Position numbers and translations under genes: made by a program. From Pyxicephalus adspersus (Eukaryota; Chordata; Amphibia; Anura; Pyxicephalidae), in NCBI RefSeq assembly GCF_032062135.1, contig NC_092859.1, positions 47,473,494-47,537,493 of the forward strand: 64,000 nt of DNA, in the 5' to 3' direction. Of the stretch, positions 35,020 through 46,800 are shown piece after piece. The notes under the pieces are model-generated. The model saw only the letters and a program-made list of their open reading frames with translations, had not been told where the DNA came from and ran no database searches. Numbering within the stretch: position 1 is the stretch's first letter; every line of letters starts with the position of its first letter.

Positions 35020-37789
35020 TGGATATACTGCCACTGAAACACATGAACTTGGAATTTTCTCACTACAGTGTTTTGGTGATAGTTTTACTGCTTTATAAAT
35101 AGACCCCTTTGACTTTTTGTGCCACAAAAAAAGTTAGTGAGAATCAAAATCTTGGTCAGCAAGCAGGTGAGTGTTTTGTTTCTTTTTACTATTGTATTGC
35201 TTCTCAAGGCATTAAAATGCCAACAGCATTATACTGTGAGAATAACAGCTTCATACGTATCTGCCTAGTAGTTTGTTGAAACGTTACTCTTTAGTAGAGA
35301 TTCCAGGACAGATATTATTCCACAGTTCCTGGTGTTTAGAATATTGTATCCCTCATTGGCCACTGTTGTTCTTTCTGGCAACCTCTACATCACTATTGTG
35401 TCCTGTAAACGTGAGGGGTCAGCAAAGGGGGCCACATAGGCTAGCAAAGTTAATGCTTGTCTGCTTGCTCTGGCGCAAAGTTTCTGCAAACCAACTACCA
35501 GGCAGGTTAGTTAGAAAATGTATAAACAATTTTAAATTGACAAAATTATATATTAACAAAATATTTAAATACTTGAGTAGGTTTTGAAACAGGGATCAGG
35601 CAAATTTACCAGGGGGATTTTGTTTAAATTGGAAATCCACTTGTTATAACCTAAAATCTATATTTGATTTAGTCATTAAATGTGTAAATCTCCTAATTAA
35701 AAGTTTTAAAGTATTCATTGCAGACAAAGGGTTTTTTTGACATGGTAAATAGATCATCATTATGTATTCTAATATTATCTTATTTTTGGTGCTACATCCT
35801 ATAAATTGAATATACAAAATATTGGGTTTCAAAGAACAATTTAGGACTTTAAGGCAATCTATGCCTAGATTTCATATGAATCCAATTTTAATAAAAATGC
35901 CAGCAATCTTTATTATTTACACATACAAAAATAGTTCAATATAATTCAGGGTTACATAAATACCAAACTTAGATTACACTAAGAGCTCCCTAGCGAGGAG
36001 GGGGGACATCTTTATCAAACCTCAGGGTGACTTGACCAGCAAACGGGGATTGTAGTGGCTTCTAAAAGGTGAATCATCACTTCCCCTACGCCAGGAAATT
36101 TATGAAGGCATATATTAATTGTGTTCCGGGTCCTGCTGCTCCACCTGTGGCGCAGTAGGTCATGTTTGTAGAATATGTGTGGATTCAAAGTTTCTTTTTT
36201 TTTTTGAAATTTTGATTTTATAGATCTCAGATGATCCCTGATGAAGCAGACATGTTGTTTTTCTGCAAAATGCATAGGGCCATCCACATACTGGGACTAT
36301 GTTGTCTCTGGATTTTATTGAATTATTTTTGTATGTGTAACTAATTAAGATTGCCTATGCTAAATGCATTTTTATTAAATATAGATGTATAAACCCAATA
36401 TTTTGTATAATTGACATGGTAGATATATAAACATAACTTTAACTTCCTGTTCCTATGGCCACTGTTACAGACAGCAATAAACCCTTACAGTGGATGAAAA
36501 ATAGAACAATGGATTTGACTGGACATTTGCTAAAGAAAAAAAGAAAAAAAAAGTAATACTACATATAAAACAAAACACTTTGTATTTTTGGGATCATCTT
36601 TTAATACTTCTGCAATGTTATACCCTACACATGTTTAACAGTAAACCTATATAGTTAACAGAAAGATAGTTTTGCATGTGGCTTTAATATACACTTTTAT
36701 TGTGTAAATAATGTCATAAAAAGAAGAGCAAAAACCACAAGAAGTATTTCTAGGTAAAAAAATGTAACAATGCGAATGCATATATGTTTTTTTTTTTCTT
36801 TTACTTTCACTCCCCCATGTTACGTGCTTTCTACATATCAGTGTGCAAAGTTGGACATATTGTGTCGTGAGTTAGTAAGACCCCCCTGCAAAAATTAGGC
36901 AAAAGAAAAGATGTTGTCCTAAACACAGTCAGGACCTAATTTTACATGTAAGCGTTACAACTTTTTGTGCTATTTCCATCAATAGGCAGAGTGCGTATAA
37001 CACATTGATCCATTAAAATATGAAAAAAGCACATAAACATATGAGGTGTGCACTAGCACAGTTCTGTGTGTACATGCATTAATGTGCATTGAAACACAGC
37101 ATAAAAATCAGAATGCCCCTAAACACTGGTCTGCTCTTGTTATTTAATGTTAACATACATTGGGTCCAGGCAACCCAATGACTCCCAACACTCCAGAATA
37201 GACAACATAATGCACTGGCACCTTTTTTTTCAGATGTATGGACACATGGTATTGTGCACAGGTTTTTTTTTAGCTGTAGAGAAGGTAAATATCAGTGATA
37301 AGGGGAGGCCAAATAGCTTTTACATCAGCAGTACTAAAACAACCCAATTCGGTCTTTTTTATTTTTTTGCAATGGTAGTATTTGCACCTACTGGCATGCC
37401 AAGTAAAAGTGGCACAGATGACTTTTTCCTTAAATTAATGGCATTGCCTAAAGCCTACATACAGATCAGTTAAGTATATTGCAGAAATACTGTACAAAAA
37501 CATTTTTCCTATCAGGGCAAATGTAGCAAATGTACAAATTTCATACAATACTGAAAATTTGTCAGTCTGGGAGCTTATTCGTTTTGCACGGCTATTATTT
37601 GTTTTTGTAACCATACATACTATAGAGAACTGACATTAAATAAGCAGCCATTGACTACAAAACATTGCTCTTGTTAGGATGTGGTTTCTAATATGTGCAA
37701 AACAGAACCATGAGGACATTTCCGATAACCTGTGAAATGTTTGAAATAGTATTATACTGCAAAATTTTCTGAGATTCCTGGTCACCATC
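35020..37789. other. Upstream region of the Ig receptor gene
   Basis: No coding exon recognised. About 36020-36300 resembles a dispersed frog repeat (minus-strand frame with FAEKQHVCFIRDH; + strand TGATGAAGCAGACATGTTG). The promoter of the downstream gene should lie here or in untranslated exons I cannot see; no convincing TATA or initiator arrangement was identified just before 37790. Confidence 0.4.
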
Positions 37790-37868
37790 ATGAAATTTAA
37801 GCAGTATAGATCCTTAAATGCTTTTTATGCATCATTTATCATTTTGATAGCAATAACATCATGCAGAG
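37790..37868 (+). CDS. Ig receptor exon 1: signal peptide
   Basis: The ATG at 37790 follows CACCATC. The exon encodes MKFKQYRSLN then AFYASFIILIAITSC, a short basic n-region and a hydrophobic core, ending at AGAG|GTAAGC in phase 1. Cleavage likely falls near the exon end. Confidence 0.75.
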
Positions 37869-40800
37869 GTAAGCGTGTTCAAAATATTTGTATTTTGTTC
37901 TATCATAGATTGCATGTACACATGATAGTATTGGCAATGATTTCCTTAATTATTACTTTTTATGTAATAGTGATTATGGGTTACAGCACAAATATTACAA
38001 AGAATATTGTAAATGCATAGAAATAAAAATGTGCTGGAAATGGCAATAGCATAAATTGTAAATATATATTGGATCATTTTGCACAAAACCTTTTTAAAAT
38101 AGGACAAATGCTGTTATGGGGACGTCTATTTCTTAAACTGCAATTGTGTACCACACAATATAGAGATATATTTGAAAAATAATTTTAAAACACGTTTAGA
38201 ATAATTCTTTTGACATTTAATTAAACTATGTTGAGCTCCATGCCAGCAATACTTTCAATGACTGATAGCTTAGAAATAGCGGATAAAGCCTGAGCTGATA
38301 AGTAATAGTATGTGTGATGAGGAATACATTAAGAGAAAAGTCTTTACAGATGTGGACCAAAAACATTTTTAGTTTTTTGAGTGCTAGGAACTGCAGTGTA
38401 TTATAAAAGGCAGCCGGAGGTATAACCCTAATATTGCATACTTACAAATTCATTTGATGGGTTTCTATTTGGAGCTATTTTTATTTAAAACTCTGCAGAG
38501 CATATTTATAAATCTGTTTCTATGTGCCAAAATCGGGGGCTTATGCATTTGCTTTAGGTAAATTTGTTTGGAGTTAGCTACTTCAGCTTTTTTCTGATAT
38601 GATGTTGATTTGCTGTTGATCAGTTAAAAGTTTTTTTTTAAAATATTTGGTTTAGGATAAAAAAAAAAAATATCCTACATTCTTTCTCATTGGTAATATT
38701 TTGGTGGTGGCATTAAAGCTCCAAAGGTCTCCTTTGTGACCCCATTTAGGATTTTATACTGTGAAAACATGTGATAAACTATGTTATACTGTAGTATATG
38801 TTGACACAATTGCATTGCAATTTGGGTTTATTTGAGTTTAAGCAAACCACAACACACAATGAATGTGTTGTGGTGAAAAAATGCTGCAGATGTATTATCA
38901 CCTGCGTTGAAAACTTTTTAGGTCATGCTAGGTTTACCTCTATATCTAAGAGGTCTTCCAAGATCATCATCACCACCTAGGTATCTAGGACCAGGACCCT
39001 GTATCAGTTTGACAATTTAATTTCTGCTGATTATGAATTTGTCTAGACCATTTGAAATGTATTTGTGTAATAAGTGCTCCCTATCTTATTTCACACTTGC
39101 TACTCAATGACATACAGGTATAGATGCCACAATTGCTTATTATTTCATTGTTTTTAAAAGGCATAACATCATTCCTTCTCCCTGCCCCTAGAAGCATACT
39201 TACCTGAATTTTAACCATTTCCATTCAGGAAATTGTGCCATAGAACATAGAAGCCTGGGGGTAGCGGGGGGAGGGGATCAGGAGGATCAGGAGATTCTAT
39301 CTGAAAATGTCCCAACTTAACTTATTTGGGAGTTTTTCTCACAGGTCCCCCAACTCACCAGGAATTTTGGTAATAATACCATATTTGGGAGCTTTGCAAT
39401 TACCTTGTCATTGGCTACAAATTTCTAAGCATTTTGCATAATATTGTATGTTAGCCAAAATTTATGTCAGTTTCACTATGCACAAAAATATTATTAGATG
39501 AAAAAAATACCATTGCAAAAATTGTCTTATCATCATATATCTTCATCACGTTCTACTCTGATGACTAAAATTGCTCAAAAAGAGAGGATAAATCTTCCAA
39601 GTGATTAGCTGTAAAAACCATTTTTGTTCATGTTTACATAGCTTACATATTTTGCACCTGTATATTATATATTGTATATTATTCTGTCCCCCTTCCCTTT
39701 CTTTGCTTATGATGTTAAATCTTATTGGTTTACCTCTGGATTTTTACTGTATGTAGTAGAGGGTCTGGACGGTGATAAAAACATTGTCAGAAATTCTAAA
39801 CTGTTCACACTTTCTAAAACTGTTATTATTTTATTTTATTTATTTATGTTTTTTTTTCATATTACTTTTTGTTCTAACAATGACAAATAAAAAATTGACA
39901 GATGTTCTGACTTGTCTTTGCTCTACTCAAAATATTTGACTAGATTTGGGTTTTCATTGTACTTGATTATTAACCACTATAACTACATTTCTTTCGCAAC
40001 AGTCATTTTCTTCAATATATATATATTTTTTTGTTCTATAGAACCGGAAAAGAAGTATTTGCCCCTGGGAGCCGATATAACCCTTGGATGTCATTCTTCA
40101 ATGGCCGGAAAACCATCTTTCTCTGGATCTTTTGAAAGAAGAAAAAACATGAAAGAATTTGTTTATAATGATACTGTATACATTCAAATATTCGATTTTT
40201 CTGAAAACAACAGGGGTATATACCGATGTGTTTCACAAAACAATATTATTTCTGTGACATCCCTAGAGTTAAATAAAAGTAAGTATTTGGCATAGATTTT
40301 TTTTAAATGTACCATTTTCAGAAATTGCCTTTTGCTCCTAACTGGAACTTCCACAAATTGAAAAAGACAAAAAGAATGCAATAGAACTACACTAGAATTG
40401 TTTTACTGATGACTACAAAATACAATACAAAAACAAAATATATAATATGTATGTACAAACAAGGTATGGTAAGGTATATCGGGGGTTTCTACCTCCAGTT
40501 CAAGAGGGCCATGATCTACACAGATTTGTAGTATTTTTGAAACAGACAGCAGTACATGAGTCAGCACATAAGTTTGTTGTTTTCAAGGAGTCTGGCATGG
40601 CCTGTTTGCATGAAAACTGTGGCGTGTATGCTATTCTCAGTTGGATGGCCATGATGCATAAAGAAATGCACCTCCTTTATTATATATTTTGTATATTTTA
40701 GACTAATGGAGAACTGTTAAAAAAAATAAATTACAAATCTGTCCATTTTAATTTACACATATAGTGAAGGGAATATGTGATTTTTGTATTATATAATGTT

Positions 40801-43800
40801 GAATAATGTTTTTAATCAATTCTTTGAAAACCATGGTATATGACTATCAATTAATTTAGAGAACATGAAGAGTTTTTGTTGTCCACTGTTAGAAACATGA
40901 TCACCATTTTTAAAATACCATGTTTATAAAAGTGGGAATAAGGCTTCTGAAATTGGAAAACCGGGTACCTTGATAGCTCTAAAGCGAAGATCATAAGCTC
41001 CATTCTCTTAAATTGAGTAACTGCACTCCAAACCAAACAGTGGTAAACAGCTTGTTAAAAAAAATGCTGATCCCCATTTTACCTTTTTTTAAAAGCAGAC
41101 ACCTCTTTGTCACAACCCCCTCACTACTTTATTCCTTGACCCCTATGGATAGTTTCCCATTCTAGTATTGCAATATTGCTCTGCAAAAATGAGCCTTTAG
41201 AACCAGGGGTATTCTGACATGCTAGGATTCACCAAGTTAAGGATTGATGTTTCTGTTATGTCTCCTTACACTTACTAATCTTTAATTAATCAGTAAAAAA
41301 TGGTAAGGGCCAAACCTGAACCAGAAAGGGTAGAATATTGTTATTCAATTGTGGCCATTTGTAGGGATAATAAGCAAAGTTTTGTCAAAGAAAAGATGTG
41401 GAAAGCCATGCACTGCCATGGAGGAATCTCCATGTTTATAAAAAAAACATGACCAGGGTACCTCAGACCTTTACCCATTCCCCTTCACCCCAAACCTCCC
41501 CTCCCACCTACTTCTCAACCACCCCCACCTGTAAAAACACTCTGACACATACCAACACATACTTGGCCATTTATTTAAACACCATATGAAATAAATTACC
41601 ATTTTTTTAAATATAAACAACACTTAATTTGCAACTTCTTATAAACCAAACATACATTAACATAGCATGTATAAATTAACAATTTTACCCCCCCCCCCCG
41701 CTTAACATTAAACAACAGTAACCCTTATCTTGTAAGAAAAAAGAAAACCCCAACAAACCTCCCTGTTTTAAACCCAAACAACCAGGCTGCAGGTCCCAGG
41801 AGGCAAAGTCCTACCGCAACAGGATTTTCCTTCCTCAAACAGCACCACACTGGCCCAGCACCGCCTCAGGGGCCAATACCAGCAACTTATTTAAAGGGGG
41901 ACCCCCAACAAGGAGAATCCCTCATACCAAAATGTTTCCATTTTTACCAAAACAGAACCCTTTCCTTCCAAGACCCCAACCGCCTTGACTAATCTGAACT
42001 ACCCCTTTACCCACTATAGGGATGGGTGGGTGGGAAACTTTTTCTTCCCACCCACTACATCCTCCCACTTCTGATCCAACCATTTTTAACCCTTCCCATA
42101 CTACACTCCCCTTTACCCTCTAGCCAATCCTCCATTCAACCACTCCCCATCCATTTCCTTTTCTCCTTAACCCTTACCCCCCGGGCTAATGCTTTGCACC
42201 CTCCGCCTATTCTTTTCCTGCTGCTGGCCTCTCTAATTAAAATTATTAGCTTTTGTAAGCATAGTGGTGAACCTGGCAACAGGCAAACTTTGACGGGAGA
42301 TGACAGCAACCAGGCAGGTAAGGATGCTTATTGCCAAAAGGACATGGCTTATCCTTTTCTGCCTAACCCCAAACTTTTAAATCTGAACTTTAGTTCAGCT
42401 TCAGCTTTTTATCTTTATTAATAGGTATGTATTTGGATTGTTGTTACTTATCCTGTTGCAGGGTCTTCAGGTGAAGAACTGGTGAAGTTTCGATTGGTTG
42501 GGAATGACATGCTAATGTATTGTAAAAGGCTCACCAAAGCCACCAGTCTGCAATGGAAGTGGATCTCTTCAGACTCACAAAGCACAGCAACAATTACATT
42601 AGAAAATAACAAGATAATAAGTGAGCAGAATTTTCAAACCCGTCTGAAATTTTCTCCTGACTTTGCATTAAAACTTTCACCTGTGACTTTTGAAGATGCT
42701 GGAAAATATCAATGTCATTTTTCTGACCATATTGGGAAGACTATACATCTCATTACCATTAAAGGTAATTTTTATATATGTGAATAAAAAAAAGTTATAA
42801 TGATTGTTTAAAACCTGGAAAAATAGAAATACAGTTACCACTGTCCCACAAATGAGAATACATCTGAATGGTTTCACTGACAATTCAGATACTTTAATTT
42901 CTTTAACAACCAAATTTTGTCAGCTTTCAATTTCCTGAAAAAAACTATGATTTATCAATTTCAGAGATTACATGACTTTATTCCTCGCAGGATGCAGTAC
43001 TAGGTTCTAAACGGTCAATCAGACTTAGTACCTGTGACATGAGGCAAGTATTTACACCTGTCTCCCAAGTTCCAAAGATGAATATCATTGGTTTGGGCAG
43101 GTAGCAACTGGCTTGGTTCATGTGTTGACAAAATGCATACTAATAAGAAGAAAGAGTGACAGGGAGATGAGCTAATTACTTACCTGTGTTTTTTTTTAGC
43201 ATTCAGTCACAGGATGGGGTGGGTCCAAGCGACCCGAGATTGAGTAGGTGGGTTACATGTTGTTGCCCATCAGTCTAAGGTCATCTAATGATAGAAAGAA
43301 AATCTTGTTGGAAAACAATCTGGATTGGATATAAATATTGCAAAAAAAAATGGTTTTGTTTTATGTTATATAAGGCTATTCATTTCTGCTTGTGCTTCTT
43401 GGCTGGAGTTTCACTTAAAGCGGAAATAAAGTAAAAACAAAAAAAGATATAGCCACTTACCTTTACTTTGTAGATCTCTTGATCCCTCTAGAGTTGTCTT
43501 CCATAGGGTTCTGTGTTGTCCTAATTTCTTTCTTCGCCGTCATCTTTTTCCTTCTTCTTCTGTCTGCTGGCTACATCACCTGATCAATCTTGTGGCGTAT
43601 GCTGCTTTATTAGTATAAAAAAAGTGTCAATCTTACTGCACATTTAATAAAAGAAAAAAAAATGTTTTTACTTTATACAGAATAGTTATCTACCCTTCTA
43701 TATAAAGTAAGAATTGTGGTGATAAGTCCGCTTTAAGTACCTCCGATTCATTACAAGGAACAAGCGTGCTCTAAATAAGTGCAAGAATTTCTTATCGCCA

Positions 43801-46800
43801 TACTCGTTCCAGTATTGTGACTGTGACAACATTGAAGCCAAACCATTAGCATATCTCAGAAAGTCCCAATTATTCTTCCATGATGGATGCGCAGTGTTTT
43901 TAAAGACGTCATTTCATTTATTCAAATAGTTAAATCTAGTTTTTTGCCAACACATTTGAACACAACACATTGGTGAAAACAAGTTCTAATGAAACCAATT
44001 CTTTTTTTTATCATGTTAAGGCATTTTATCTGAATTTGGATATGCAGAATTTCAGTGCTTTAGGTTTTAAAAAACAGTGAACTTTGTTAGGTGTTACCCT
44101 ATGAAATTTTGTTTTATATTTTGCTTGCGTATAAAGAAATTATTACAATTCTTTGTCTTTTAGTGACTGCATATCCCTCTACAGAAGATTTCCATGGATA
44201 CCCTATGGTACTGACTTGTTCATTATCCCATCCATTGCCTAAGAATAACATTGTGTTTGTTTGGACCAAATCAACTGCAATGGGTTCAGTTCCTGTAAAG
44301 ACTGATATTTTAAAAAATGAAGAAACAAATAGCAGTATGTTAGTTGAAGGTGACCCTACGGAAAGCATAAACTGGACATGTATCGTTTTTTATGAAGGGA
44401 CATTAGTAGCTTTTGTGCCAATTGAACTTTGGTATAAATACAACACATATGAACCTACTACAGATCTATTTAAAACATCAGCACTGATTCCAAGTGCAGG
44501 TGAAGGTATGTTCAATATGCTTTCCCCATAATACATCTGATTGTTATATAGTATTGAACTATTTGCTTTATACTACAATATATTCATGCTACCAGAGAGC
44601 TTCTTTCAAGCTTTATCTTAATAGGTAGGTGCCTTTCTTAACCTCCTGAGCGTTACACTGAGGTCTAGATTTCTGTACCAAAAGTGATCCATCGTTTTTC
44701 ATGAAATTTTTTTTTTAAATTGTAGACCTGTAACTTACAGAAATATGTCCGAACAGGGGTTCTAGTAGATAATATGAATATAAAAAATGTTTGAAACACA
44801 CAATCATTTAAAAAAAAAAAAAAATTACTTTTAATAAAATTAAAGGAAAAACACAAAAATCAGCTTAAACATGACTACATAAACAAAGCTTGAAGCCATG
44901 GCAGGGGGGGTCAGGCAGGCGGTGATGTCCAGGTCCAAGCAGAGGTCAAAGCAGGCAGAGATGTCAGAGTCCAGGCAGAGGTCAGGGCAGGCGGCAGGCA
45001 GAGATGTCGGAGTCCAGGCAGAGGTCAAAGCAGGCAGCAAATGGTCAAAATTAGGAGAAGATCAGCAAAGGTAAGATAAGACACAGTGTTACACACTAGC
45101 CATCCAGGGAATAAGTGGCAATTTTTAAAACTTTGATTCTGTATTTATTGGGGTTTGTTTTGAATTATTTTGTATTTGATTGGATATGGGAGTTTGTATC
45201 CAATCCAATACAAAATAAGAATTTGAATTTCCAAGTTATTTACTTTTATTTTATTTTTTTATTTTTTTTGTATTGGATTGGATACAGGAGTTTGTATTCA
45301 ATCCAATATAAAATGAGCGTTTGAATTTACCAGTTATGTACTTTGTATTAATTTTATATTATTTTGTATTGGATTGGATACGCAAGTTTGTATCCAATCA
45401 AATACAAAATATAAATTTGAATTTCCAAGTTATTTACTTTTTTTTTTTATTTTTTTTATTTTTTGTATTGGATTGGATACGGGAGTTTGTATTCAATCCA
45501 ATACAAAATGACAGTTTGAATTTACCAATTACACACTTTGTATTTATTTGAATTATTTTGTATTGGATTCAATACAGGAGTTTGTATTGAATTCAATACA
45601 AAATGAATGAATTAGTTTCTATTTGAATTTCCCGCACACGCGCCGACGAAATCACGCACGCAGGGAGGAGCCGTCTGTTTTTTTTTTCTCCGCCGGACGG
45701 CTTCTCCCTTCAGAGATCATCCGGCGCTCGAACGAGAAGGACGTCGGACGATCAGCGGGACCAGGTAAGAAGCCGGCCGGCAGAACACAAGATGCCAGCC
45801 GGCATCTTACCGGTCCCGCTGGCACCCGACGCTGGAGAGGGAGGACGACGCTGGAATACGAAAACGACGCTGGATGAGCACAGGGGGACCAGGTAAGTAA
45901 GGATGGGAAAAATCTCGGGGTTAACCATCCTTGCAATTTTTTTGTGCCCGAACGAAGGTCGGGCTTAACGGCAAGGTGGTTAAGAAGATCATGTCTTGAC
46001 ACAGAAACTAATGCCTAATGACTATATATAATGTAAATGTTTTATTTTAACTTGCAATATATTCTACTTCTTTACCACAATTTAGGAAATAGGTAACTGA
46101 CTCCTCTCTATGTTACAGAGAAAACAGATGAGAACAGCCAACTAAACGTTGTATATTTTGTAAGAACTGTATGTTTGGCACCGGCATTTGCTGCAAGTGT
46201 TCTGATCGTATGCAGAACATTTAAACAAAAATGTAAGTTTTCTTTGCTTATGATGATAATGCTTATGATGGTAAAAATGATGTCAGGGTTTACATTTTTC
46301 AAAGGTATGACATACTAGAAGTAGTTAGTTCCATTTATCTGGACTTCTGTTTTGTAACAAATCTAGTTAAATAGTACTACTTATTATAAAATCATATTCG
46401 GGTTTCTAACTTTCACTGAACATAAACAGTAGTGTTGGTGTTCCAATTCGGGTTGTCCTTATATTCGACCAGAATATGGCTGTTCGAATTCGGATAGACC
46501 CGACCTGAGTAACACGGGATTCGCAAATTCCTGTGTAAAAAAATGTGTTAAAAAAAATGTAATAATAAAGTAATTTATTGAATGTGTGTGATTTGTTTTA
46601 CTAACTTTTTTACAGGTTATCCCACAATGACAGCCGTGGGAATCCTCCTGTCAGTGTGGGATCCCCGGGCACTAGAGGTTAAAGGGGGAGAAGTCTGGTC
46701 ATTCATTACCTCTAGTGCTCTGTGATTGGCTGAGGAAAGGTAAACCTTGATGACAGCCCAAATGTCATCAGGTTTTCCTTTCCCCAGCCAATCACAGAGC

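Larger units (their letters stand above)
44638..45983 (+). mobile_element. piggyBac-type MITE in intron 4
   Basis: 1346 bp bounded by TTAA at 44638-44641 and 45980-45983, with inner ends CCTCCTGAGCG and (reverse complement) CCACCTTGCCG. The left interior TCTAGATTTCTGTACCAAAA and TTTCATGAAA matches the family. It contains a ~38-bp minisatellite (44905-45050), a five-unit palindromic tandem array (45167-45610) and a CpG-rich stretch (45640-45960). Intron 4 is 1613 nt, so this insertion makes up most of it, ending 135 bp before exon 5. No transposase. Confidence 0.85.

Noticed and set aside
42026..42421. 131-codon proline-rich plus-strand ORF in intron 2
   Set aside because: Produced by a C-rich repeat fragment; no homologous domain, and it ends just before the true exon 3 without joining it.
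44905..45610. Possible CRISPR-like regularly spaced repeats
   Set aside because: Units are contiguous tandem copies inside a TTAA-bounded transposon; there are no unique spacers.
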